Below are positions 45,421-53,065 of a stretch of 64,000 bases of DNA, piece by piece. The position numbers and the translations under genes are program-made. Source of the stretch: Actinoplanes regularis (GTDB lineage Bacteria; Actinomycetota; Actinomycetes; Mycobacteriales; Micromonosporaceae); NCBI RefSeq assembly GCF_900188005.1, contig NZ_FZNR01000003.1, positions 310,001 through 374,000 on the forward strand. Direction: 5' to 3'. Each line of letters starts with the position of its first letter. Position 1 is the first letter of the stretch. Under the pieces are notes generated by a model, which saw nothing but the letters and a program-made list of their open reading frames with translations, was not told the origin of the DNA and made no database searches.

Positions 45421-46490
45421 CTCCCCACGACCGTCACCCTGCGCCACCGTCGCCACCCGCCACCTACCGTCGCCACTCGCTACCGTCGCCACCCGCTACC
45501 TACCGCCTCCGCTTGCTGCCGTCTCCGTCCAGCACGCCGTTGTCTCCGCCCTCCTTGCCGCTGTCCCTTCCCGCCGTTGTTTCCGGAATTCCTGCCGCCG
45601 GATCGCGCCCAGCCTTCAGCCACCGGCGCGCCCCACTCCCGGCCGCCAAATCCCGAAAACCTTGCTCCGGTACGACCGATGGAGTCCCGCAGCCAGGCCT
45701 TTCGGCCACGCCCCGTGCTGCTCTCGCGCGACGCCGACCCGACGCCAGGCCGTCCGGCGCTTGCCGGTCGCGCTGTTGTCTCGGGTGGCGTAGTTCGGGT
45801 GTTAGGCCGTTCGGCGGCTGTCGGTTGCGCTGTTGTCTCGCGTGGCGTAGTTCCGGCGCCAGACCGTCCGGCGCCCGCCGGCCACGCTCCTTATGAAAGC
45901 GTCCCTGGACCTCGGCTGGCATTGCCGACCCCTCCACCCCCCGTATACGGCTGGGTGGTCTAGCCCGGCTTCGTGGGCTGGGTCTGGTGGTGCTTTCGGG
46001 GGCTGAGGGCAGGAGTGTGCGAGCGAGCCGGGGGCGCGCAGCGGTCTGGGGTCGCGGGTGCCTTGCGCGAGAGTGCCACGGGGCTTGGCCCGCGAGGGCT
46101 GGACACGGGACGCCATTGGTCGTACCTGAAGGTCTTTGTAATACCGCAAGCGAAGGATAAGGCGGCAAAAGGAGGTTTTGGGACGTAACCGCCAGCTATG
46201 GGGATTCGTTTCTTTCAGTGGTGCGGGTGGCGGGCTTGGGTGCGCCGCTCGCTGTCCCCTTCAGCGGGGGCCTTGTCCCGGGCCCCCGCTGGTCCCCCCG
46301 TTCCGCCGCCCGCACCCCCGCAGGCCAAATGAAACGGCCCCGCGCGAGGCGAGGCCATTCGGTCGTGCGGACATCTTTGCGGCGGCCGTGCTGGCGCTGA
46401 TTGCGTGAAGCTGTTCGATTGTGCGGGCTTCACTGCGCGACGCCGTCTGGCTGTCGCGAGGCGTACCAGATGCCGCGAAGCAGCACGCAC
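45421..46490. other. Gene-poor region between icd and galT
   Basis: 1.07 kb without a supported gene. 45421-45530 consists of short degenerate repeats of the type ACCGTCGCCACNCGC. A tandem 57-bp repeat follows (entered separately). Several open frames over 100 codons exist on both strands, but all are Arg/Pro/Ala rich, lack family features and change frame with the repeats. At 46160-46200 AAAGGAGG is followed by a TTG; I do not consider this a supported start. Confidence 0.6.
45714..45883. repeat. Three tandem copies of a 57-bp repeat
   Basis: Units at 45714-45769 (56 bp), 45770-45826 and 45827-45883. Shared core: GCTGTTGTCTCG near the start and CCGTCCGGCG near the end. A decayed fourth copy precedes at about 45681. 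The unit is 19 codons long, so frames stay open across it on both strands. Confidence 0.8.
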
Positions 46491-46799
46491 GCTGCGGATA
46501 GAGCGGACCGCGCGGATGCTGCGGATAGAGCCGACCGCGCGGATGGCGCGGATGCTTCGGACCGAGCGGATGCTGCGGGGTGGCGCGATGCTGCGGCCCG
46601 TGCAGATGCTGCGGGGGTGGCGCGGATGCTGCAGGGGTAGAGCGATGCTGCGAGGCAATGCGGACGCTGCAGGATGAAGCGGATGCTGCGAGGCGGTGCG
46701 GTGGAGCGGATGCTGCAGGGATACAGCGATGCTGCGAGGCAACGCGGACGCTGCAGGGAAGAACGATGCCGCGAGGCGGTGCGGCAGAGCGGATGCTGC
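46491..46799. repeat. Array of about 14 short GCTGC...GCGGAT repeats
   Basis: Units of mostly 18-19 bp (some 27) begin GCTGC and end GCGGAT or GCGAT. A block of four units at 46628-46711 (84 bp) is duplicated at 46712-46794 (83 bp). The array ends about 30 bp before the galT stop codon. Open frames through it give repetitive Arg/Met/Leu peptides and look like by-products. Confidence 0.85.
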
Positions 46800-46826
46800 G
46801 CGCGGGCGCGGTGGCGTGGCTGGGCG

Positions 46827-47921
46827 TCAGATGGCGTCGCGGAGGAGCTGTGCGGCCTTCTCCGGGACGACGTCGCTGACGAAGGCGCCCATCGCGGATT
46901 CCGAGCCGGCGAGGAACTTCAGCTTGTCGGCGGCGCGCCGGATGCTGAACAGCTGAAGGTGCAGATAGCCCAGCTCGCGGCCCTCCCCGACGACCGCCTG
47001 GTGCCAGGCCGAGATGTACGGCATCGGCTTGCCGAAGAGCCCGTCGAAGCGGCGCAGGATGTCCAGGTAGAGCGGGCCGAACGCGTCCCGCTCCGCGTCG
47101 GTCAGCGCGGGCAGGTCGGGGACCTGCCGGTGCGGGGCGAGCTGTACCTCGAACGGCCAGCGGGCGGCGGCCGGGACGTAGGCCGTCCAGTGGTCGTTGG
47201 CGGCGATCACCCGTACCTTCGCCTCCTGTTCCGCGGCCAGCACGTCCGCGTAGAGGTTGCGGCCGCCGGTCTTCTCGGCGTGCCGTGCGGCGGCGCGGAG
47301 CATCGCCGCGGTCCGTGAGGGCACCGTCGGATATGCGTAGATCTGTCCGTGCGGGTGGTGCAGCGTCACGCCGATCTCGACGCCCCGGTTCTCGAACGGG
47401 AAGACCTGGGCGACGCCGGGCAGCGCAGACATCTCGGCGGTGCGGTCGGCGAGCGCGTCGATCACCGTCCGGACCCGGGACGGCGGGAGCGACCCGAAGG
47501 CGCTGTTGTGGTCGCTGGTGAAGCAGACCACCTCGCACCGGCCCAGCCCCGGGCGGACCGGCACCATGTCGGTCAGCTCGGTGATCTCACCGCCGGGCAC
47601 CTCGCGGTAGCTGAACGACGGGAACTGGTTCTCGAAGACCACCACGTCGTAGTCGGGCGCGGGGATCTCGCTGGCGAACCGGGGCGTCGTCGGGCAGAGC
47701 GGGCAGGCGTCCGACGGCGGCAGGAAGGTCCGGGTCTGCCGGTGCGCGGCGACCGCGACCCACTCGTCGACCAGCGGATCGTAGCGCAGCTGCGAGGCCG
47801 GCGGGGGTGGCGGGAGCTCGCGGGTGTCCACGTGCGCCGCGCGACCGGAGCCGGGCGTCTCGTCGAAGTAGATGAGTTCGCGGCCGTCGGAGAGTTTGAC
47901 GGCGGAGCGGAGGGGTGTCAC
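46827..47921 (-). CDS. galT: Galactose-1-phosphate uridylyltransferase
   Basis: 364 aa, GTG at 47921 overlapping the deoR stop codon (GTGA). Zinc cysteines ACPLCPTTPRF near residue 75. The HIT-like active site is HHPHGQIYAYP, with the nucleophilic histidine in H-P-H-G-Q. FENQFPSFS and YISAWHQAV are further GalT signatures. Leloir pathway: UDP-glucose plus Gal-1-P to UDP-galactose. No galK or galE nearby. UDP-galactose could also feed the polysaccharide genes further right. Confidence 0.95.
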   Translation of the reverse strand: MTPLRSAVKLSDGRELIYFDETPGSGRAAHVDTRELPPPPPASQLRYDPLVDEWVAVAAHRQTRTFLPPSDACPLCPTTPRFASEIPAPDYDVVVFENQFPSFSYREVPGGEITELTDMVPVRPGLGRCEVVCFTSDHNSAFGSLPPSRVRTVIDALADRTAEMSALPGVAQVFPFENRGVEIGVTLHHPHGQIYAYPTVPSRTAAMLRAAARHAEKTGGRNLYADVLAAEQEAKVRVIAANDHWTAYVPAAARWPFEVQLAPHRQVPDLPALTDAERDAFGPLYLDILRRFDGLFGKPMPYISAWHQAVVGEGRELGYLHLQLFSIRRAADKLKFLAGSESAMGAFVSDVVPEKAAQLLRDAI

Positions 47922-48694
47922 TGGGGATTCACCACCACGAGTTCAGGGACGGTTTCGGCGAGCAGGGAACGCGTGGCGGTGTCCAGGCCGTCATCGGTGA
48001 TGAGCACGTCCGCACGGTCCAGCGGGACGATCGAGGAGATGCCGACGGTGCCCCACTTGGTGCTGTCGGCGAGCACGACCAAACGCTCCGCCGCCTCCAC
48101 CAGGGCGCGGTTCACGTCCGCTTCCATCAGGTTAGGCGTGGTATAGCCGGCGCGCTCGCTCATCCCGTGTACGCCCAGAAAGAGCATGTCCAGGTGGAGG
48201 GTGCCGATCGCGGCCACCGCGACCGGGCCGACCAGTGCGTCGGACGGGGTCCGGGTGCCGCCGGTGAGCACGACGGTCTGGTCCGGCCGGCCGGCGCGGT
48301 AGAACACGTCGGCGACCGGGATCGAGTTGGTCACCACGGTCAGCGACGGGACGTCGACCAGTCGCTGGGCCAGCACCGCCGTGGTGGTCCCGGCGGAGAG
48401 CGCGATGGCGTCGCCGGGGGAGACCAGGGCGGCCGCGCGGGCCGCGATCGCGGCCTTCTCGTCGCGCTGGCGCACCGACTTGGCGGCGAAGCCCGGCTCG
48501 TGCGCGGAACCGGGGCTGACCGTGGTCGCTCCGCCGTGTACCTTCGCGAGCAACCCGCGGTCGGCCAGCGCCTCGAGGTCGCGGCGGATGGTCATGTCGG
48601 AGACGCCGTACTCGGTGGCGAGCTCGCTGACCCGGACGCCTCCGGTGGCACGGACCCGGTCGAGGATCGCGGCCTGGCGCTGCTGCGCCAGCAT
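47918..48694 (-). CDS. DeoR family sugar-responsive regulator
   Basis: 258 aa from ATG 48694; an in-frame GTG at 48718 is possible but would run through the repeat array. N-terminal DeoR helix-turn-helix RQAAILDRVRATGGVRVSELATEYGVSDMTIRRDLEALADRGLLAKVHGG. The C-terminal DeoRC effector domain has IALSAGTTTAVLAQRL and the sugar-phosphate loop VVLTGGTRTPSDALVGP. Co-translated with galT, so a regulator of galactose use is the natural reading. The start codon overlaps the stop of a short upstream ORF (TGATG). Confidence 0.9.
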   Translation of the reverse strand: MLAQQRQAAILDRVRATGGVRVSELATEYGVSDMTIRRDLEALADRGLLAKVHGGATTVSPGSAHEPGFAAKSVRQRDEKAAIAARAAALVSPGDAIALSAGTTTAVLAQRLVDVPSLTVVTNSIPVADVFYRAGRPDQTVVLTGGTRTPSDALVGPVAVAAIGTLHLDMLFLGVHGMSERAGYTTPNLMEADVNRALVEAAERLVVLADSTKWGTVGISSIVPLDRADVLITDDGLDTATRSLLAETVPELVVVNPQ

Positions 48695-48795
48695 CAGCAC
48701 CCCACCAACTTCACGCACTCAACCGGCTTCGGGTCCTCCACCAATTTCGAGCACTTCACCAATTTCAATCGCTGGTTCCGCACTATTTCGAACAC
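48694..48795 (-). CDS. Possible 33-codon leader ORF overlapping deoR
   Basis: GTG at 48795 follows TACTGT by exactly six bases, the leaderless geometry. The peptide ends in a six-residue periodic stretch (KLVKCS, KLVEDP, KPVECV, KLVGC) encoded by the 18-bp repeats. Its TGA shares the A of the deoR ATG. Codon use (TTG, AAA, ATA) is poor for this genome, so it may be a coupling device or chance. Confidence 0.35.
   Translation of the reverse strand: MFEIVRNQRLKLVKCSKLVEDPKPVECVKLVGC
48695..48766 (-). repeat. Four 18-bp direct repeats immediately before deoR
   Basis: Units at 48749-48766, 48731-48748, 48713-48730 and 48695-48712, reading GAAATTGGTG or GAAGTTGGTG followed by eight variable bases; the third is the most diverged. 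The last ends at the base before the deoR ATG. Could be an operator array for DeoR itself or a translational element. Confidence 0.85.
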
Positions 48796-48839
48796 ACTTG
48801 AACAGTACCGCGACCTTGGGTGTGCGCGAAAGAGTGACT

Positions 48840-49754
48840 TCAGATACCCCGGCCGCGTTTGTGCAGCGCTGAAAGGACATTTTCCACCTTCACCGCCCCG
48901 GTTATCGCGGCAAGTGCGATAGCCGTACGCGGTTCCTTCCAGTTCGCCCGGACCGCTTCCTTGCTGAACTGCCACGCCTGGCTGCGGTTTCCGGTCGCGG
49001 CCGACCAGCAGGCGAGCTGCCCGTACACCCGGGCCGCCCCGGGCCGGCAGCCACTGATCTCCGGGTGCCGTTGCATCATCCAGCGCAGCGAGGAGATCTT
49101 GGTGGCGTATTCGTAGGCGTAGTGCGAGCTGCGACCCCAGAGCACCTGCACCAGCGGCTCGTCCAGATGCGCGATCGGCGCCCGTCGGGCCGCCCTCAGC
49201 AGCAGATCCCAGTCCTCGTTCTGGCTGCCCGGTGCGTCCTCGGCGACCAGTCCGATGGCGTCCTCGGTGAGGGACTCCCGGCGGATCAGGAACGACGACG
49301 AGTGCAGCATCGCCATCCGGGAGCGGGCCAGGTCGTCCACGGTGACCCGGCTGAGGCCGGCGAGCCGGGGCGTGGTGCGCCCCTCGAACTCCACTTCGAT
49401 CGCGCACGTGGCGAACTCGGCGTCCGGCTCGGCCAGCAGCGCGGCGACCTGGCGGCGCAGCTTGTCGGGCAGCCAGCGGTCGTCGTCGTCGCAGAACGCC
49501 ACCAGCTCGGTGTCGAGCGACAGGATGCCGGTGTTGCGGGCGCCGGCCAGGCCGGCCGCTCGCCAGTTGGTCAGCACCAGCACCGGCACGTCCTCGGTGC
49601 GGGCGAGCTGGTAGTCCGGCTCGGTCTGGTCGTAGACCACGACGATCTTGAGATCACCGGGGTAACGCTGGGCCCGGACCGCGGCGATCGAGCGACGGAC
49701 CAGCTCCGGGCGGTTCCGGGTGGGGATGACGACTCCGACCGACGGCCAGTTCAT
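48840..49754 (-). CDS. Family 2 glycosyltransferase
   Basis: 304 aa, ATG at 49754 overlapping the preceding stop codon (ATGA). GT-A fold: SVGVVIPTRNRPELVRRSIAAV at the start, the nucleotide-sugar DxD site as FCDDDDRWLPDKL (about 92-104), and the acceptor-side motif GSQNEDWDLLLR. No membrane segments except a weak one near the C-terminus. Transcribed with the upstream sulfotransferase, so it probably adds a sugar in a sulfated glycan. Donor and acceptor are unknown. Confidence 0.9.
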   Translation of the reverse strand: MNWPSVGVVIPTRNRPELVRRSIAAVRAQRYPGDLKIVVVYDQTEPDYQLARTEDVPVLVLTNWRAAGLAGARNTGILSLDTELVAFCDDDDRWLPDKLRRQVAALLAEPDAEFATCAIEVEFEGRTTPRLAGLSRVTVDDLARSRMAMLHSSSFLIRRESLTEDAIGLVAEDAPGSQNEDWDLLLRAARRAPIAHLDEPLVQVLWGRSSHYAYEYATKISSLRWMMQRHPEISGCRPGAARVYGQLACWSAATGNRSQAWQFSKEAVRANWKEPRTAIALAAITGAVKVENVLSALHKRGRGI

Positions 49755-50683
49755 CGCGTCTCCTGAGGGTTCAGCGGGTAGCCGTACGCCCGCAGCATCG
49801 GCCCGCACACCGCGCCCACCAGGCGTCGCTGAGCGGCCGGGAGGGAGCGCACCCAGGCGTCGTCCCGGCGCAACGGCAGGCGGCCGACGGTGAAGCGCAT
49901 CGGATTGCCCGCCGCGCTGTGACCGACCCCCAGATCGGCGTGCCCGGGGCGGAGGAAGTCCAGGTCGGTCGGCTGCAGGGTGATCCCGGCGAAGTCGGCC
50001 AGCCGGATCAGCCCGGCCCGCGGATCGGCCAGGAACTCCTCGTAGCGGATCCGGCGAACCGGTACGCCCCGCCGGGCGAGCAGGCCGAACGCGGCGTTGT
50101 GCGCGTTCCAGAGCAGCGCCGAGCGGCCGGGGGAGTAGCGGGTCATCTCGTCGGTGCCGTCGCTCTCCGGGCGGGCGACCCGCTTGGTCCAGGAGTACGC
50201 GACGCCGCGCGCGTCTCGGACCACGTGCACCACGCGCAGGTCGATGTCGCCGGCCGCGCGCAGCACGTGGGCCAGGGCGGAGTGCTTGGAGGAGTCGACG
50301 ACCAGCTTCGCCCCCGAGACCTCGGCCGCGGCCTGGTAGATCCGGGCGTAATAGGAGGCGTATTCGAGCACGTCGACAGCGGGTTTGGCGGCGGAGGCGA
50401 GGCGCGGGATGTGCCGGGTCCGTTCGACCGCGTCGCGGAGCGCCTGCACCCGTTCGACGTCGACGTTGTCCCAGCCGTCGAAGGCGGTCTTGCCCACCTG
50501 CCGCCAGAACTCGCACGCGGAGAATCGCTCCCCGCACCCGCACCGCTCGTCGTCGCGCAGGTCCCGCTGCCACAGGTGGACGACCTCGCCGAGCGCGCAG
50601 ACCCCGGGTATCTCGCCGAGCAGTCGTTCTACGAGCGTGGTGCCACTTCGTCCCAATCCACCCAGAAATAGCACTTGTGCCAC
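49751..50683 (-). CDS. PAPS-dependent sulfotransferase (first copy)
   Basis: 310 aa from GTG 50683; a TTG 16 codons upstream is less likely. The 5'-phosphosulfate-binding loop is FLGGLGRSGTTLVERLL at the N-terminus, and the 3'-phosphate-binding region is RVVHVVRDARGVAYSW. A cluster of cysteines (ERCGCGERFSACEFW, about 60-75) is typical of this bacterial subgroup. Transfers sulfate from PAPS to a hydroxyl, most likely on a carbohydrate given the overlapping glycosyltransferase gene. Divergent from the WecG-type gene. Confidence 0.88.
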   Translation of the reverse strand: MAQVLFLGGLGRSGTTLVERLLGEIPGVCALGEVVHLWQRDLRDDERCGCGERFSACEFWRQVGKTAFDGWDNVDVERVQALRDAVERTRHIPRLASAAKPAVDVLEYASYYARIYQAAAEVSGAKLVVDSSKHSALAHVLRAAGDIDLRVVHVVRDARGVAYSWTKRVARPESDGTDEMTRYSPGRSALLWNAHNAAFGLLARRGVPVRRIRYEEFLADPRAGLIRLADFAGITLQPTDLDFLRPGHADLGVGHSAAGNPMRFTVGRLPLRRDDAWVRSLPAAQRRLVGAVCGPMLRAYGYPLNPQETR

Positions 50684-50744
50684 TTTGCCCGCCTTTGCTC
50701 GTTTCGTGCTGGTAACGAGTGAAGCAGGCAAAAGGAGGCGTCAG

Positions 50745-51728
50745 GTGTTTATCGAGGCTTTCGACCGCGTGCACTTGGGTGGCACCGGCATCGATCGGAT
50801 CACCGAGGACGAGGTGGTCGCCGTGGTCCGGGACGCCCTGGACCACGGCCGCGGCGGCCGGATCATCACCCCGAACGTCGACATCCTGCGCCGGGCGGCC
50901 TCCGACCCGTCGGCCCGGCGCCACCTCGACAACGCCGATCTGATCGTCGCCGATGGCATGCCCTTGATCTGGGCCAGCCGCCTGGGTGGCGTGCCACTCC
51001 CGGAGCGGGTCGCCGGCAGCAGTCTGATCTGGACCCTGTCGCAGGGGCTCGGCCGGGACGCCCGCTCCGTCTTCGTCATCGGGGGCACTCCCGAGCCTCA
51101 GGGCCGTGCGGCCCTGACCGGTCCGCCCGCGCAGACCTCGATCGTCGATGTGCCACGGGGCGCGGTCGTCTCCGGAGAGATCGACGGTGCGGCCGAGGGC
51201 GCGGTCGCCGCCGCGGTCAAGGTGCGTGCGGTGGACGGCGCTTCCGGCGCGGTGCGTGCGGTGGATGACGCCTCCGGCGCGGTGCGCGCGGTGGATGACG
51301 CATCCGGCGCGGTGCGCGCCGCGGCACGGCTCGCCACCGCGAGTCCGGGCCTGCGCATCGCTGGCGCGATCAGTCCTCCGTTCGGATTCGAGGCGGACGA
51401 GGCGACCTACGCCGAGGTCTGCTCTCAGGTCATCGACGCCGAGCCTGATCTGGTCTTCGTCGGTCTGGGCTTCCCCAAGCAGGAGCTAGTGATCGAACGT
51501 CTCCGCCGGCACCTCCCGTCCACCTGGTTCGTCGGCTGCGGCGCGGCCGTCAACTTCGTCGCCGGCGACGTGCACCGTGCCCCGCGCTGGATGCAGCGCA
51601 GCGGCCTGGAATGGGCACACCGCCTCAGCGTCGAGCCCCGCCGTCTGGCCCGCCGTTACCTGCGTGAGGACGCCCCATACGCTCTCCGCCTCCTGGCCCG
51701 CGCCCCACGTCGCTTCCGCCGGGCCTGA
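50745..51728 (+). CDS. WecG/TagA/CpsF family glycosyltransferase with repeat insertion
   Basis: 327 aa, GTG with AAAGGAGGCGTCAG. Family motifs: TPNVDILRRAASDP, ADGMPLIWASRLGG, VFVIGG, then PDLVFVGLGFPKQELVIERLRRHLP and GAAVNFVAGDVHRAPRWMQRSGLEWAHRL. Such enzymes add N-acetylmannosamine(uronate)-type sugars to a lipid-linked precursor. Between VFVIGGTP (about 115) and the next strand GLRIAGAISPPFGF (about 200) lies an insertion of about 70 residues absent from usual members, ending in three 10-residue repeats (VRAVDDASGA). Confidence 0.9.
   Translation: MFIEAFDRVHLGGTGIDRITEDEVVAVVRDALDHGRGGRIITPNVDILRRAASDPSARRHLDNADLIVADGMPLIWASRLGGVPLPERVAGSSLIWTLSQGLGRDARSVFVIGGTPEPQGRAALTGPPAQTSIVDVPRGAVVSGEIDGAAEGAVAAAVKVRAVDGASGAVRAVDDASGAVRAVDDASGAVRAAARLATASPGLRIAGAISPPFGFEADEATYAEVCSQVIDAEPDLVFVGLGFPKQELVIERLRRHLPSTWFVGCGAAVNFVAGDVHRAPRWMQRSGLEWAHRLSVEPRRLARRYLREDAPYALRLLARAPRRFRRA
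51222..51311 (+). repeat. Three 30-bp in-frame repeats within the WecG-type gene
   Basis: Units 51222-51251, 51252-51281 and 51282-51311, each GTGCGNGCGGTGGA-GCNTCCGGCGCG, followed by a partial fourth (GTGCGCGC). Encodes V-R-A-V-D-x-A-S-G-A three times. Confidence 0.92.
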
Positions 51729-51985
51729 GCGGCCCGTGGGAGGGTGCCCGCTGCTTCCCCGCCTGCTGGGCTCGCGCCCCGCTTCCGGCGGCCTGAGCGG
51801 CCTGTGGGAGGGCGCGCCCACTGCTCCCGGCTCGCGCCCCGCTTCCGGCGGGCTGAGCGCTCTGCGGGAGGGCGGGCCCATTGCTGCAGTCGGCTCTGAA
51901 TGGCCTGCGGAGAGGGCTCATTGCCGCCGTCGGGCCTGAGTGGCCGGCCGTTGCTTCCACCGGGCGCTTGAGCGGCCCGCGCGTT
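51729..51985. repeat. Degenerate tandem repeats between WecG-type and DUF4262 genes
   Basis: 257 bp with about five decayed units starting CCTGAGCGGCC-GTGGGAGGG and containing GCTCGCGCCCCGCTTCCGGCGG; spacing about 60 bp shrinking rightwards. No gene supported. Confidence 0.75.
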
Positions 51986-52528
51986 TCAGGCGGTGCGGCG
52001 GCCCCGGCGCGTGGCGGAGCGGCGGCCGCGAGGCCCGGCGAGACTGCGTGGCGCGCGGCAACGGACGGCGGTCGCCGCGGGCGCGTCGATCAGCGGCTGG
52101 CAGTACTCCTCCGCCGGATAGTCCTCCTGCCACGGGAAGCGATCGTCCGGGTCGGGCCAGACCAGCTGTTGCAGCCGCAACTTGGCTCGCCCGTAGCGCG
52201 CCAGCGCGGCGCCCGGCCACAACTCGTCGGTGGGCCGCCCGGCCAGCACGACCACGTCCTGGTCGACGATCAGGTCGGAGACCCGGCGACCGTGGCCCAA
52301 CCGGACCCCCTCGTCGTGCACCCGGCCGGCCACCTCGTTGATCAGCTGATGGGAGAGGTCCGGCGGCAGCCCGGCGATGATCAGCTCGGCGCGGTCGGCG
52401 GCGGTGAGACCGACCGTGTACGCGAACGGGACCGCGTCCGCGGGGTCCTCGTCGGAGGGCAGCACGTGCACCACGGCCCAGCCGAACTGATGGATGATCT
52501 CGGAATGCTCGCGAAAGAAGTCGGACAT
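51986..52528 (-). CDS. DUF4262 family protein
   Basis: 180 aa, ATG at 52528 with GAGAGGTCACCG. Matches DUF4262: HQFGWAVVHVLPSDED, PFAYTVGLTAADRAELIIAGLPPDLSHQLINEVA, and YGRAKLRLQQLVWPDPDDRFPWQEDY. The last 25 residues are a run of Arg/Gly with little relation to the family and may have grown out of the neighbouring repeat DNA. Function unknown. Divergent from the VOC gene, sharing the 108-bp region with the palindrome. Confidence 0.85.
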   Translation of the reverse strand: MSDFFREHSEIIHQFGWAVVHVLPSDEDPADAVPFAYTVGLTAADRAELIIAGLPPDLSHQLINEVAGRVHDEGVRLGHGRRVSDLIVDQDVVVLAGRPTDELWPGAALARYGRAKLRLQQLVWPDPDDRFPWQEDYPAEEYCQPLIDAPAATAVRCRAPRSLAGPRGRRSATRRGRRTA

Positions 52529-52606
52529 CGGTGACCTCTCGGGCTCGGTCGGAAAGACTCAGCCCACTATGGAACACACGTACGACAGTTTTTGAGTGAG
52601 CAGAAA

Positions 52607-52630
52607 GCAGTACGCCCGTACTGTTAGATT
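52607..52630 (+). promoter_or_regulatory. Palindromic element and -10 box before the VOC gene
   Basis: GCAGTAC-GCCC-GTACTG (52607-52623) is followed by TAGATT at 52625-52630, six bases before the ATG at 52637, so the transcript is probably leaderless. The palindrome sits in the -10/-35 spacer and nearly equals the element before icd (44103-44122). Confidence 0.65.
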
Positions 52631-52636
52631 GTGGTC

Positions 52637-53011
52637 ATGGCCTTCCGTGTTGATGATCTTCACCATGTCCAGCTCCTGATCCCGCCGGGCGGCGAGGCGG
52701 TCGCGCGAGCGTTCTACAGCGGTGTCCTCCGGATGGCCGAAGTGGTGAAACCGCCGGTCCTGGCGGCTCGCGGCGGCTGTTGGTTCCGCGCCGGCGGCTG
52801 GGAGGTCCACCTCAGCCCGGTCCCGGACTTCGCCCCGGCCGCCAAGGCGCACCCGGGCGTGCTGATCCACGGTCTCGACGCGCTGGCGGAGACGCTGGAG
52901 GTCGCCGGCCACCCGGTCGTCTGGGACCCCCACTTCCCGGGTCATCGCCGGCTCTACTCCGCGGACGGCCACGGCAATCGCCTGGAGTTCCTCGAACCGA
53001 TTCGAGCCTGA
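52637..53011 (+). CDS. VOC (glyoxalase/bleomycin resistance) family protein
   Basis: 124 aa from ATG 52637 (leaderless); a GTG two codons earlier is an alternative. Single VOC domain of paired beta-alpha-beta-beta-beta units: DLHHVQLLIPPGGEAVARAFYSGVLRM at the start, and RLYSADGHGNRLEFLEP at the end with the typical metal-ligand Glu and G-N-x-L-E-F pattern. His in HHVQ is the likely first ligand. Many members are dioxygenases, isomerases or antibiotic-binding proteins; substrate unknown. Confidence 0.88.
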   Translation: MAFRVDDLHHVQLLIPPGGEAVARAFYSGVLRMAEVVKPPVLAARGGCWFRAGGWEVHLSPVPDFAPAAKAHPGVLIHGLDALAETLEVAGHPVVWDPHFPGHRRLYSADGHGNRLEFLEPIRA

Positions 53012-53065
53012 CCCGAGATCGAAGGCGGCCGGAGGGCGGGGTTCGCCGGCCCTCCGGGACTCCTC

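Noticed and set aside
45500..46168. 222-codon minus-strand frame through the 57-bp repeats
   Set aside because: Open because the repeat is a multiple of three; composition is Arg/Pro/Ala filler, no ribosome site or recognisable domain, and the plus strand is open too.
46178..46408. Short ORF starting at a TTG after a perfect AAAGGAGG
   Set aside because: Good ribosome site but the peptide is Pro/Gly/Arg-rich without any family feature and runs into the repeat DNA.
46491..46799. CRISPR array
   Set aside because: Units are short and of uneven length, variable positions are not spacers of constant size, units are not palindromic and no cas gene is near.
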